A stretch of 64,000 nucleotides of DNA, taken from the NCBI GenBank assembly GCA_038380795.1, contig CM076260.1, forward strand, positions 4,625,533-4,689,532, in the 5' to 3' direction. Every line of letters starts with the position of its first letter. The stretch's first letter is position 1. This DNA is from Pyrocephalus nanus (Eukaryota; Chordata; Aves; Passeriformes; Tyrannidae). Shown here piece after piece: positions 11,500 through 24,089 of the stretch. The translations under genes were made by a program, and so were the position numbers. The notes below the pieces were generated by a model. That model searched no databases. It saw only the letters and a list, made by a program, of their open reading frames with translations, and was not told where the DNA came from.

Positions 11500-11634
11500 A
11501 GATTAAAGATCACCCAGTTCCAAACCCTTGCCCTGGGCAGAGACACCTTACACTAGACCGGGTTGCTCCAAGCTCTAGCCAGCCTTGTTTTCAACACTTC
11601 CAGGGATGGAGCATCCAAAACTTCTCTGGGCAAA
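11500..11634 (-). mobile_element. CR1 LINE 3' fragment (internal)
   Basis: Minus-strand piece lacking the outermost 3' terminus. It shows 'AAAGATCACCCAGTTCCAAACCCTTGCCCTGGGCAGAGACACCTTACACTAGACC', 'GGGTTGCTCCAAGCTCTAGCC' and 'AACACTTCCAGGGATGGAGCATCC'. Confidence 0.88.
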
Positions 11635-14600
11635 GTCCAAAGTTAAATTCTGAATTAAATTAAAGACTTCTTTGCTCAAACAATTATCTTTCTCAGGGGA
11701 CAAAAAGGGCAACCTGCTTGTAGGTTCTGCTAATCTGCCACACTTTGGAAGCCTCTAAGAGAGTTCTGGAATGAGGGAGGTACAGAAACCCACAGAGAAC
11801 AGAATTACTGTTCACACAAATTTATGTGGTTTCCACACCTACAGGAACTCAAGTGGACTCAATGAAGTTGATGAGATTTCATTGTAAGATTTAAACCATT
11901 TTAATATTTTTCATATAACCAAATTATGCTACTTTCAAGGCTTCTTCAGCATAAAACCATCAGTCATGAAGATTGTTGCAACATATTTGCTCTTTGCCCA
12001 GGTTTACCTGAATTCCTAGTTCACTCAGTAGGGATGGCTCACACAGTTCACTCGACACTGATGGTTGCTTTTGTCTTTTAGGGTGCCTCTACTTGTGATA
12101 GGGAGGTATTGTAATAGCATCTGGATTTACAGATCCTGAAGCAAAACTATGATTTAACCTCATCCCCTCCCTAATGGAAACTAAATATCTAGAAATGATG
12201 CAATACATTTTGAATTGGAGATAAAAAATTTCTTCTATTATTATTATCATTATTATTATTACTACTACTGCTGCAATTAGTTAGATAAGTTGGCTCAATG
12301 TTTACTAAACTATGAAAAGTAGAGTTTCTGTTTCTTTTTTACAACTTGTTTGTAGAACCCATTTTGACTCCTGTTTGTATTGGGGGGGGACTGTATTTTG
12401 TGTTCTCGCATGAAATCTGTTGAAAGAAGAGTTTCTGGTCACCTCTGTCTGTGAAAGTGTGTGTGCATGGGCAAAGCTTTGGTTTTCTGTCCTTGTAGGC
12501 ATCCCATACTTCAAGGAAAATAAGGGAAGTAGTTGTCCTAGTGATTTTCCTAACATGTAATAGAGGGCTCTGGAGTGAAATAGGAGTTCCACTGTGTAGC
12601 AGATTAAGATCAGACAGCGGGAAATGGCAAAAATTAATCAGAAAGTGATGGAATTTGTATAGAGTTCTCCTAATTAGTACGCAACATGACACAATTGAGT
12701 GATTTTAACTTTGATTAAGTCTCTAAGCTGTGATTTCTTTTTCTTGTGTCTTCATTCTTTCGATCATCCTTTTTCAGTTTCCTCTTAGAAAGCAGATTTA
12801 TTTACCACCATGGCCTCCATCAGGTGACAGTTTAACCACAGAATTTACAGAGCTGTAACGAATCTAGTTCAGCTACTCAGTGACTGCTTGAGGAAAACAT
12901 CAGTTTTTACGCCTTATTTCAGTGGCTTTTGATTCATAAGCAGGTCTTGTTAACAGGGAATAGATCTACAAAGAAAAGAGACAAGAAATAACACTTTTTC
13001 ATTCTTATACTCTTATTTTGCTAATATTGAAACCCTTGCCACTGATAAATGGATGAGGGAAGAAGGGGGAATGAGTGTATCTATTTTCCTTTCCATTATG
13101 ACTGATCTTATCTATTTAAAATAAATATTTACACTGCATTCAAATACTGCATTTTAGCAGTTCAGATCATTTTGGTGCAGTGTACTAACACATTGCATTT
13201 CAGTGCAATATAATAAATACCTCGTGGTTTAATATAGCCCAATAGAGTAAAGGATACGATTGGGAATTAAATTAATAAAAACATTTTTATTCTCTAACAA
13301 TGAACTTTTGAGGTTTGAGGGGTTGGTAATTAAGTTTAATACCCCTTAATAAAATTTTTACTTTAAAGACTTTGATTTTTGATTCAGATACAGCTTCAGC
13401 CTATATTCTGTTTAGAACATCTCTTTTCCAAATGCCCAGACTACGAGAGGATATATTTAGTTTCCTGCACTAATGTGATACCACAGCACAGTCAAAACTA
13501 CAAGAACACATTGTATAAAAATGTTATCAAGATTCCCTGAAGAGAAACGTGGGGGAAATTAAATGGATTACATAATCAAAGAGAGAACAGAGAAAGTGGG
13601 AAGAAAATGCAGAGACTTGCACCTTAACTATAAATGACAGGAATGCAGAGTCTTGTTTGTGGTTATAGCAATGATACAGAGATTTAAAGGAAAAGTTGGA
13701 GGAATTTTGTGTGTGATACATCTTGGAAAGCACTGGAACCCTTGGATTTGGTGTCTGAATATAACAATCAGAAGGCATAGAAGCTTTATTATTTATCTTC
13801 AGCATGACGCTGGGTAAATTTTTAATTTCTTGGAGACAAGGTTTTCTTAGGTAACTTCAGAAATACTCTTTCTCTTAGCCTGGAGTTTAACAGCAGAGGT
13901 TGCTAAGAAGTCACTGTTAAATGAGGTTTTTTTTTTTTTGCCTCTAGAGGGTGGTTCATCTCATTCTGAAGAAAAAAAAAATCTCAACTATATCAGATGA
14001 TTCACAGTTGGAAGCACCTATTTGTTTCCTCTGAGCATAAAGGAGCTTTGGGTGATGATACCTGGCTTAGACAAATGATACAGTTGAACTGAATTGTCTC
14101 CTTTATTCCCCACTGAATCCTGTCTCAGATGGGTACAGCTAAGGCCAATGACTTCTGGATACTGTGACCTTCTGCCTCTTTTCTTTGAAAATAAAACAGT
14201 ATTATCTAACCAAGGGTCTCTTAAGGATGCTCAGTTAAACACAGCAGCACTGTGGCTGATGCCATGTCCAGGTATGTGTCCATATTCCTAATTATGTAAA
14301 TAAACAACCAGGTTTTAAGAAAAACTTTCTCTGAAATAGATTATCTCTTTAATTTTCATGGAGTTATCACTGAAGCTTAATAAGAAAAAAAAAAAAGATA
14401 TAACAAAAATTTTGATACACAGAGCTTTAATGCAAACAGAGCTTTGCGAAGAGGGGCCTGTCTTTTTAATTTTAACTTAATTTTAAATGTTTCCCAGACA
14501 TCAATGGGTAAGTTGTTATTACTTTTTATGTAACTAGAATGCTGGTTATGGTACTACAGCAGCAGAAGTAGAAGGAATTTTTAGTTGGTCTCATAATGAA

Positions 14601-15633
14601 TTTATCCATAATTTACTGGATTTAGCTCCTGTGCATTCATCCCATCTTTATTTGTCCAAATTTTTCATTATTTGGTTTTATCAAAAAATCCAGAAGTGGT
14701 AATACAGCAGAATACTGGAACCAGACAGGATCTTGGGAACAAAATGTATTGACTCAAAGTGCAATTTAACCAGTATATTTTAGTAGAAATTTTGCAGACA
14801 CCCGGAGTAGTGGAATATGTTAGACAGTCTTCAGATAATAAATTATCATTCAAAAAATAACATCAAACCTTGATGAGAGTTTGAATAAGTTAATCTTTGA
14901 AAGTATATCACCAAAGCCATGCAAAAATGGTGATGACTAATTTTAAGTAGTACCATCTATAAATAAGAATTCTGCCTCCAATTCTATCCACCCAATCCAC
15001 TGCCCAAGCTTATGTCTCTCTGAGACCTAAAGTTGCTATAAATCATGTTTGTCTGGATGCAGCATTTCATGCTTACAGGAACTCACACACTGAATGTCTT
15101 TGTAGGACTTTAGGATGTAAAATATCCTCAGGCCTTAGTTCCTATTGAGGAGTAATAACGTATCCCTTGCATTTAGAAGTCTATGAAAGGCATAATTTTT
15201 ATTCCTGGTCTTAGCCTTTAGGTGTCAGATTAATAGGGTGTAGAAGATTTAAAAGTAGCATCCTGAGGCCCTGAAAGCAGGATTCATCTAACCTAATTTT
15301 AGCCCTCTAAAATTTAGTGGCTTAGTTTAATAGCCCACATATGCTGTGGTTCCAAGTGCCATCTGAGTCTTGGGAGTTGCAGCTGGAGTCCAGGTGGAAT
15401 ACTTTAGGGGATCCCACATGGCACTAAATGCTTGTGTTTCACCAGCTGGCTACTCAACTTCACATTAATTACCTAAGATATGAATGGGTTCAAGATTAAC
15501 ACATCTAAATTTAGGTGTTCACAGGATAGGTCCTTGTATAGGTACTGGATGTCTGAGTGCCCATTGTCCATAAAGGGAATTTGGCCAGTATACTTCAATT
15601 GCCTAAAATGTTCATTTGGTGCCAGTTGAGGTC
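11635..15633. other. Unique AT-rich DNA, no gene seen
   Basis: No gene was recognised. An (ATT)n/(ACT)n-like imperfect triplet run lies at about 12236-12272. The stretch 13080-13400 is very AT-rich unique sequence with homeobox-like cores ('GGTAATTAAGTTTAATACC', 'ATTAAATTAATAAAAAC') and may be constrained, though evidence is weak. Confidence 0.55.
12236..12272. repeat. Imperfect ATT/ACT trinucleotide repeat
   Basis: A run of ATT units with an ATC interruption, passing into ACT and then GCTGC. Confidence 0.85.
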
Positions 15634-15705
15634 AAAGAATCACAGAATTGTTTAGGTTTTAAAGATCTCCAAGGTCATCGAGTCCAACCATTAAAGGTCA
15701 AGGGC
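15634..15705 (-). mobile_element. CR1 LINE terminal 3' stub
   Basis: About 70 bp of minus-strand 3' terminus: 'AAAGAATCACAGAATTGTTTAGG...AAAGATCTCCAAGGTCATCGAGTCCAACCATTAA'. It is an extreme 5' truncation. Confidence 0.85.
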
Positions 15706-16048
15706 ATTACCTACAAAAATCTGTTTCCTTCAATGCTTGGTGATCAAAGGAATTTTCTTAAAGAACAGAGGAAGATAACTGAGGTTATCCCCCATGATCT
15801 TGTTTTTCCAGATCTTTGCTCTGTAGGTCCTGTACTACACCCACCATGGCCATGCAGATGTCTCAGCTACCCCAGGGCAACTCTGATGTGGTTTTGCAAG
15901 TGAAGCAACCTCCAGGAGCTCCTTGGGAGCTTTTCTGCTGGTTAAACATAGGTGGATATTGACTGAGAAGGGGAAACCATGTAGGAAGTAATTCCTGTGA
16001 CCTGAGTCCCTTGATGTAACACAGGAAGGAGTCTGGACTCACAACTGC
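15706..16048. other. Short unique spacer
   Basis: No gene or repeat was recognised. The minus frame 15863-16327 (154 codons) is the antisense of the following CR1 plus chance extension. Confidence 0.55.
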
Positions 16049-16325
16049 TGTTGGAGTGAGTTCAGAGGAGGGCCACAAAACTGAAGAGAGGGATAGAGCC
16101 CCTCTCCTATGATGAAAGACTGAAAGAATTGAGTATTGGAAGAAATTCTTTACTAAGAGGGTGGTGAAATACTGGCACAGGTTGTCCAAAGAAGCTGTGG
16201 ATGACCCATCCCTGGAAGTGTTCAAGGCCAGGTTGGATGGAGCTCTTAAGCAACCTGGTCTACTGGAAGGTGCCCCTGCCTGTGATAGGGGGGTTGGAAA
16301 GACAACACAAACCATTCTATGATTC
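16049..16325 (+). mobile_element. CR1 LINE 3' fragment with internal deletion
   Basis: Starts 'TTGGAGTGAGTTCAGAGGAGGGCCAC' and 'CCCCTCTCCTATGATGAAAGACTGAAAGAATTGAG', then jumps directly to 'TATTGGAAGAAATTCTTTACTAAGAGGGTGG'. The RT C-terminal stretch normally between these blocks is missing. It ends in a good terminus, 'ACCATTCTATGATTC'. Confidence 0.93.
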
Positions 16326-16680
16326 ATGGAACTTGTAGAATTCTACAGCTGAACATCAGTTTCTTCACATGTGATGATTTCTTGGCCTCTACTTATGCCT
16401 CTTTGAGTACTCAAGACCAGGATTATTAAAAAAGAGTAAACTTAGTGTATTTTTTTTTGAGAAATCTTCATGTATGTTTTCATCCCATTTTTCTAACACT
16501 GTCTAACTAAGCAATAACTAATAATAGTTCCCTTTTGAAGGTGAATCCTAAGCTTTTCTAGCAAGGTCATTCTACCTTTGGACTGTTGTCAACAATCAGA
16601 GGAAAAAAGGACAAGATCAGCAATTCAGAGTAGAAAGTGCATTCAGCACATTAATCTTTGTGTGTGTGTGCATTGAGTCA

Positions 16681-16850
16681 ATCATAGAGTCGTAGAATAG
16701 TTTGAGTGGGAAGGGACCTTAAAGATCATCTCATCCCAAGCCCCCTATCACGGGCAGGGACACCTTCCACTAGACCAGGTTGCTAAAGGGCTCCGTCCAA
16801 CTTGGCCTTGAACACTTCCAGAGATGGGGCAGCCACAATTTCCCTGGGCT
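16681..16850 (-). mobile_element. CR1 LINE 3' fragment
   Basis: Minus-strand terminus 'ATCATAGAGTCGTAGAATAG' followed by 'GGGAAGGGACCTTAAAGATCATCTCATCCCAAG' and 'GGCCTTGAACACTTCCAGAGATGGGGC'. It faces the 16.05-16.33 kb copy 3' end to 3' end across about 355 bp. Confidence 0.94.
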
Positions 16851-18713
16851 TGCTCATGGGTTATTCACAAACAGATTTTAATTTTCATCAAAACTTTATA
16901 TTTTGTTGTTTGGGCTGTACGATGGACCAGTGGAGTTATGAGATCTCACTGAGATGAAATGGGATGTTTGTAGGTTTCTGTTTCATCCAAGCACTTTGCT
17001 TTTCAGTGTCATGAATGATAACACACTTCCAGGTTCAAAGTCAGCATTTTTGCATTTTCTCAATGCAGGGGAAAATCTGTGTTGAGAGAATGGATTTATG
17101 TTTTCTGGTAAACTATGAAGAAGGTTTTTGAATACCTTAGTGACTTGGTTAACTGTTACTAAGTTTTCTAGACCAAGAAGTAAACATGAAGTTTTTCAAG
17201 TCAGGAACTCCTAAACTGAGTTTTCGTTGGTGATCCTACTTAACAATATATGAGTCTCACAAAAAGAGTAAATAATAACACACTTCAAGGCAGTGGGGAG
17301 TAAAAGAAAGAAAGAATATGCTTGATCAACTGGAAATCATAGATATTTTTCCTGCCCATTGGATCAGTTCTCCCAAGAACATGACACTGGTCATGAAGTC
17401 CGTTTTTTCTTGGACACAGTCCATCATATCATTAATACTTGGCCAAATTTCCACCTAAAAAGGAACAATAATTTTATTCTCATTTAATCTCCTTTTTTTC
17501 TCTCTGTGAAAATAGTTTTCCTGAATGTCTTTGGCCTAATTAGAATCTGTTCAGATCTTGGTCAGCTTCCACAATTGGGATTTAAATCTGATTCACTCCT
17601 AGAGGAATCAATTCACTGAAGTGCCAGGGTACAAGTAGTGCTTTATTTATACTAGGTACTTACTGATCCCTGATGTTCCTTTCCATTGCCTCTGAACACA
17701 AGCTGAGGGATTGTGTTAAAAACTTTAATGCCTCTAAAGTTGGATTCAGAATCTCCTCTGATTCGTATATGCAAAAATTGCTAATTACCTTAAGCCTACA
17801 GCCAAGACCAGAATTTTCTAAATCTTTCATAATGCACTTAACTATAACATAACCACTCATATCCAGTCATCTGTTGATGTAAATTTATCCACTACCTTTC
17901 CTGCTTCCTTTTTTCCTTGGCTACAGACAGACTATATCCCAAGCCTGTCCAAAATATTAAAGCTATCTCTCTGCAACATTTTGATCTATTTAAACATTTA
18001 ATAAAAGGTAAGTTATGCCAATTGTTAAAATATCCATTTACGTGTGATTGTAACAAAAAGAATATTTTGGTAAGGACTTATTTAATTAGAGGTTGGGTTT
18101 TTTTCTATTGTTTCCTTTTTTTTTTTTTTTTTCCCCATGTTAGCTTTGAGAAAACAGGTCACCTCTGCAGATAGATTGCAGCAATTCTGATTTATGGTCA
18201 AACCCTACAGAAAAGGAATCCCTATGAAATATTCACTTTGATTCAACTGTAGTGGGAAAATGTAAAAATAGAGAAAGCTCATGACATGATATATGAAAAT
18301 AATTCATTCTGCTGTATATGAAAAATGAGGAGATCCAGCAGCATCAATGATTCATCCTCTGCTAATACAAATTCAAAGTAGAGGAAATGCTGGATTTTGT
18401 AAAACAACAATCTGACAAGAGTTAAACTGCCAACTATTGTTTCAGATCATCATTTCCTGAAAAACGGGAAGATGAGTATTGTTTTTTCACCTGCTGCAGC
18501 TTCCTAGCACACTATTAGCCTGCACAAAGGGGTTTCTATCTAGTTCACCCCATCCACAGACATATTAAGATTGTGAACAGCTGGTGAAATGTTTTGTTAC
18601 TGTTTTCAGTGCATGTCACTCTTTTTTTTTTTTTTTTTTTTTTTTTTCTAAAGCATATCCTGTCCTATTATGCTGATGAAATATTCTTGATCAGCACCCT
18701 GGATCAGCTCCTG
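16851..18713. other. Unique AT-rich DNA, no gene seen
   Basis: No gene was recognised. Contains T runs at about 18116-18132 (17) and 18622-18647 (26). Confidence 0.6.
18622..18647. repeat. Poly-T run (26)
   Basis: Twenty-six uninterrupted T. Confidence 0.95.
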
Positions 18714-18790
18714 AGCTGGTGTAAATCAGTACAGCTTCCCTAGATGGTAAGGATTTACACCAGCTGGGAATCTGGCCCTCAGATCCTAAG
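18700..18790. repeat. Ancient amniote-type dispersed repeat relic with hairpin
   Basis: Contains a perfect 14-bp inverted repeat: AGCTGGTGTAAATC at 18714-18727 and GATTTACACCAGCT at 18752-18765, with a 24-nt loop, followed by 'GGGAATCTGGCCCTCAG'. The words 'TGGTGTAAATC' and 'GATTTACACCAG...GAATCTGGCCC' are typical of an old dispersed repeat in bird and reptile genomes. I recognise the words but cannot assign a Repbase name. Confidence 0.55.
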
Positions 18791-20089
18791 ACAAGCAAAT
18801 AATTCACAGTGAATTATTTATAGGGTGAGTTTCACATGATTTTCTGCTTATGAAAATCTTTGATTTATTCTGCATTCTATGCAAAGTTGCTTCAGAATAT
18901 TTCCCCTGGCAAAGAATCCTCTGGACTGCAGAAGTCTCAGTTTGCAGGTGATGAATGTTATTCAGAGTAGGTTGATGCAAGTTTGGGTAAAGACCCATGA
19001 GTTTCTCTGACCATTTCCTCTTGTACCTGCTCTTGGTGATACAGACATTTAAAAAATAATGTTAATATTGAAGGTTCTTTCATACAATCCATGGGTAATG
19101 ATGATCTTTGACCACAGTAGCAGATACCTTGAAATTTGTCATTATGACCATATGGAGTTATATATATTTCCAGTTAGGTGGAAAAATGTTGCAGGGGATT
19201 TGGTGCAAGGTACATTTGGAATCCCTTCTGCACTTGCAGAGACCCTTTTCACCTGCTCAAAGAAATCTCTTTAGCTTCTTTATACCATGTTTTCCCTATT
19301 TGTAAAATTTTGGAGTAGTTCACAGATCTTTAGGCTTCCAAAATCTGGGTGTGAAAAAAGCAAGAGGTTTTTCATATACTTCACGGATAACTTATCCCAA
19401 AAATTTTTAGACACATCTTGGAATGGGAGGAGTTGCCTAATTCTTTCCATGAGGAACTCCTCTCTCAGCTTCTCTGAAACATTTATACTCCTTCACCACT
19501 TGTGCTGGAAAAACAATACTTTATTAATTTATTTATTAAAAATTTTTAAAAAATAATTATAAGAGTGCAAATAAATCAGCCTTTGTGTGCTTTTACTGTA
19601 CTTGTCTTTTTTTCCTGAGCACCAAAGACACTTCCATTTTTTAATTTTAGCTTAATTACTTAATATTGCTACAGTTTGCTCACTATTTTGAGATATTGCT
19701 CAAACACTACTTATCAAAATACTTTATTAGGATTATTTCAGTATAAGATTTTTAGGATCATTTACAAATCTAATTCCAAGATGAGATTCAGAAGTCACTT
19801 TATCTTGGGACCAAAAAGACAAATAAATGACTTTAGGAGAAACATTAAAAACTGCTCCCATACCATACTGTATCTGTAGGTGCTCACTTGGAGTCACACC
19901 TTCTTTTCAAATACACATAATTCGAGATATTTGTTATTTCTCACCGCAAAAGTGAGTGTTGGATCCAAAATCCATCCTCTGCTGTCCCTTATTCCATTGG
20001 GGCAGCATCGTTACATATCACTGGGATTACAAGTGATACAATTTTTATTTCAATACAATGTGCTGCCTTTTATTGCGGGCAGTGGGTTC
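18791..20089. other. Unique AT-rich DNA, no gene seen
   Basis: No gene or repeat family was recognised. Frames up to 89 codons have no family resemblance. Confidence 0.6.
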
Positions 20090-20500
20090 AGAAGGCAATA
20101 ATTGTTGTATGCAGGGCATGCCAACCTGATCAATAGGCTGCTGAAGCATGTGTGGCCAGCTCTGCCCAGCCCCACCATTTGCCACCTAATTAGCAGCTGT
20201 TTAGAGATGGGAAACAGGTGCAGATCCGGGCCCAGGCCAGGGAAATCTGCCTATAATTAACAAGGAAAAAAGGGTCAGATATTGGGAAGAATATCAAATC
20301 TTGGTCCACTGGGGCTATCATGCTGGCCTCAAAGGCATAGTCACCTGAGATCTTAGGCATGCTAATGTAAATTATGCAAGCTTTCAAACAACATGGCTGC
20401 ATAATCAGTTGGCAGGGAAGAAATGACTGGCTGGTTTTGTGTGGTTTAGTCTGAGCAGTTAGGAAAAAAAAAAACCAAACCACAAAACAACCACCAGAAA
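20090..20500. promoter_or_regulatory. Candidate conserved non-coding element (homeobox plus E-box rich)
   Basis: Unique block with dense transcription-factor-like words. 'CACCTAATTAGCAGCTG' joins a homeodomain core TAATTA and an E-box CAGCTG; 'ACAGGTG' is a second E-box; 'CCTATAATTAACAAGG' and 'CATGCTAATGTAAATTATGCAAG' are further homeobox and octamer-like words. It has no CR1 similarity and no credible reading frame. The texture is that of vertebrate developmental enhancers; conservation is untested. Confidence 0.4.
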
Positions 20501-21719
20501 GGATTTCAATGTTCTCACCGTGTTGCCTTTTTCTTTTGCAAATAACAGTAGTTTGCTGTTGAATAAACAGAGGACAGAATGCCTGACTTGTCTACTGGTA
20601 GTAGTAGTACGCAGGCATATTTTTTAGCTCTGAAATTTTATTTAATCGTGAAACTAACACTCATAAATGCAGGAAAATTGATTCTGAATTAACGAGGATA
20701 ACCCTGGTTAACACTTGTATGGGCACCTCTTAGCTGGAAGTTGAAGCTTTCCTAATATCATCACTATTTTGTATTTGTATAACTTGCGAAGAACCAAATT
20801 ACTTCTCTTCGATGTTAAAAAGAGAATGTTTGATGGCTGGTTGATTCTGGCTGTGGTGTTGCTATCCAGGGCAATAACTGGGGTTCCAGATCTCTTTAGG
20901 CTAAGCAGAATATTTACATGAGAGAAAAAGGAAGGCTTTTTACATCAGAGGAAAAAGGTAGGAAAGTACCCCAAGGTAGTTAAAATTTATTGATGACTTG
21001 ACAGAACTTTCTGGATGCCAACAGGTACATCAAAGGAAGGGCTGTTTCCCCATGAGGGGAGGCATAATCCTTCCATTTGCCCTTTGAAGTTTATCTGATT
21101 AACTTCGGTTCTGTAGCAGAACAGAGGCCAATCACATACATTTATACTAATGAGCCCATTACAACACAGATCTGATTGAGATGTTATTAATATGTCATTA
21201 TATACAGACACACACACACATACACAAACTTTTAAAAGCAGTGGGATACAGGGAAAACAATCTAGAAAGCAAAAAGACAAGGAAGGAAAGGACTTAACTT
21301 AGTCTCTTCCACTGTAAAACTTCTGCATGTGTCATCTTTAAATGTACACTTTAAAAAAAAACAGTAGCAAGAGAGCAATACTTGTACCTGGTTTTGACTT
21401 ATCTTTGCAGAATATATATTTTCCTGCCTCCTATCAACTTATTCTTTACCTAATAATATATGATATCATTTCTCAAAACTACCATGAGAACTGAATTGAA
21501 ATATCTAGTCAGAAGGGAGGATACTTTTTTGACAAAATCGGGGGGGGGGGAATAAGAGTCCATTGAAAGTAGAAGTATTTTGTAACTAGAATGGCTATGA
21601 AATTATTCTAGCTATTGGGATAGTTTAGGTTTTAGGGTTTAACTCTGTGGCTGTTCAAAGTTCTAGTTCCCAAACATTTGCCTGATTCTGATTTCTTGCT
21701 CTGCTTCAACATGGGAAAA
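20501..21719. other. Unique DNA with small simple repeats
   Basis: No gene was recognised. A short (CA)n run lies at about 21206-21228 and a G(10) run at 21541-21550. Confidence 0.6.
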
Positions 21720-21932
21720 ATCACAGAATCATAGAACGGTTTGGGTTAGAAGGGACTTCAAAAATCATCTTGTTCCACCTCCCTGCCATGGGCAGGGACA
21801 CCTTCCACTAGCCCAGGTTGCTCCAAGCCCCATCCAACCTGGTCTTGAGCACTTCCAGGGATGGGGCAGCTACAGCTTCTCTGGGCAACCTGTGCCAGGG
21901 CCTCACCACCCTCACAGTCAAGAATTCCTAAG
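21720..21932 (-). mobile_element. CR1 LINE 3' fragment
   Basis: Well-preserved minus-strand 3' end: 'TCACAGAATCATAGAACGGTTTGGGTTAGAAGGGACTTCAAAAATCATCTTG', 'CCATGGGCAGGGACACCTTCCACTAG', 'TTCCAGGGATGGGGCAGC', 'CTCTGGGCAACCTGTGCCAGGGCCTCACCACCCTCACAGT'. Low divergence suggests a younger copy. Confidence 0.96.
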
Positions 21933-22736
21933 AATCATCATTATTTCTTATTTTTTCATCATGACAGAATATAACAGTGGAAATAATGAAAATGGCATGA
22001 GTTTTCCGAAAAGGAAGAATGATCCTGGGCTATGTGATTAGTTATAAGCGTGGTGACTGGAAAAGGTGGCTTATCCCAAAGATCTGGAACATGTATGTCA
22101 AGTAGACCTGCTTCACCAAAGGATATCATGGTGTCTGTGTCAAAAACTTCAGTGGACTTGATATATTTCTTCAAAAGTTTTTAGCTCTGGTGAATGTGGT
22201 AGAAAATAATTTTGCTATGAAGTTTTCCAATGATTGTACTGTCTGGACAAAGGGATCTTATTAGATGTGATCAACAGATGGGAAATTGAGCCACAGTGGA
22301 TTTAAAACACTTGCCCAAGATCCTGTGAGAAATTAAGGCTGAACTGAAAATCTGTGTCAGGGCTCTATATAATATATTCTTTGCTCCCACTAAAGGCAAA
22401 ATCCATGGAGCTCTAAGCTTAAAACCAAAAGTAGCAAACAACATATGATTTCTTCTTGACTCAGTCACATTGTGATCATACAAGAAGTTCTATTAAGGTT
22501 TTTCTTTTAAGAAGCTCTTAAGAATTTAGGGAAAATTCTGAAGAAATTTAGAAAAAGCTATTACAGATATTTTATTTGCAATTTATTTGTGTGTTTTTCT
22601 CATTCTAAGAAGAAATTTGGGAATAAATGTGCAGAACTGCCTAATTTTTCGGTGCTGTGTCAGCTTGGAACAGCTAACCACCTTTTTAGTGATCATTTAC
22701 CCAGTATTGTCTGTGATAATACAGAGTATTGTTATG
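21933..22736. other. Unique AT-rich DNA, nothing identified
   Basis: No gene or repeat was recognised. Confidence 0.6.
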
Positions 22737-22800
22737 GAATCATAAAATCCTTAAGGTTGGAAAAGACCTCTAAGATCATAGAGTGTAACAGTTGAAGGTT
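22737..22800 (-). mobile_element. CR1 LINE terminal 3' stub
   Basis: 'GGAATCATAAAATCCTTAAGGTTGGAAAAGACCTCTAAGATCATAGAGTGTAACAG': only the 3' terminal 60 bp remain. Confidence 0.87.
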
Positions 22801-24089
22801 AGCGATGCTGCTTAAGAAGCTCGAATTGATCCATATTTATTTTTCCTTAAAATACAACTCTTCTTCTTTATTTCTCTCTTTTTTCTTGCCCTCAAAGCAG
22901 CAATGGTGGGAGCTATTTTGTGCCTCTCAGTGGTCCAGACTGCAGTACAATATACAGTGTCTGATAAAGCCCCACAAAGTAGAATACAAATAAGTCCACA
23001 TCATACTGCAAAAGGAAAACAACGTGAAATTTCTTCAGTATCAATAAATTCAGCTACATGAGTCTTCTGAGAGAGATGATTTCAAGAAAAGAGAGAGAAG
23101 TTCATAGCTGGAGATAATTTGGAGATGGGAAGTATGACTGTCATTTGAATTTGACAGCCTGAATTCCCAAGATGAGGTTTTTTTGATAATTCTTTTTCAA
23201 AAATTTCAGTGCTGATTCTAGAATGGCACCCTTTCTGCCTAACATACAAAGTAAAGGAAATATTTATATATATTCTGCATATGTGAAGCTACATATACAC
23301 ACATACACTCACATTTTCAAATCCCAGGCGACTTGAAGTGATTAATTAATCATTGCAGAACCTCTGGGACAGGAATATTATCTCCAATTTAGAAGCAGCG
23401 AAATGGATGAAAACAGTTTGTGTGATTTATTCAGAGTAAGAAGCCAGCAGAGTAAAGAAACTGAGTATGACTCATTTCTAACTCCTTGCATGATCTACAT
23501 ATTCCTGTAGGTTTCTGAACACAATATTGGAACCCTGAATGCAAACACCCTTGAACTTCATGATTATTCACATTGAATTGACTTCTATCTCTTTATTAGA
23601 ACTTATATAAAATTTTTTGGCTATTTTTGTAACATCGACTCAACTAGGGAAGAAAAAACTTTAGCATTTACCATTGGCTTCTAATTTTCACTATGCATTT
23701 CAGTGCCCCAATAGGTATGTACACACAGATAATTATTTGTTGGTCTAATGAAAGCCATCACCACCCCTTACTGGCTTTATTTAATTACTATCCTGAGAAT
23801 ATCAGAGCTAAACTAACCACACTCTTGTAAAGTAAGGCAAAAAATATAATACGAGTCATTGGAGTTATGATGATCAAAGGAGAGAAGGGAAACCTTGGCA
23901 TCTTTAATGTGATTAAACTGAAGGTACCTTTCCAAAATAAACCCCTGTTGCTGCAGAATATAGCTCATGCTTATTAGGAACAGCAGATTTTCAGCAGAGT
24001 TTCTGGCTCACGGAAGAGCTACTTTCTTCTCTGAAAGTGCATCCCTACAGTTGTTTTTTTTTTTTTTTTTTAATGTATTTCTTTCCCTG
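22801..24089. other. Unique AT-rich DNA, nothing identified
   Basis: No gene or repeat family was recognised. A T(19) run lies near 24053-24071. Confidence 0.6.

Noticed and set aside
15863..16327. 154-codon minus frame
   Set aside because: Mostly the antisense of a plus-strand CR1 3' end; it carries the antisense-CR1 pattern (NTSRDGSSTASLDNLCQ) that recurs at other CR1s here.
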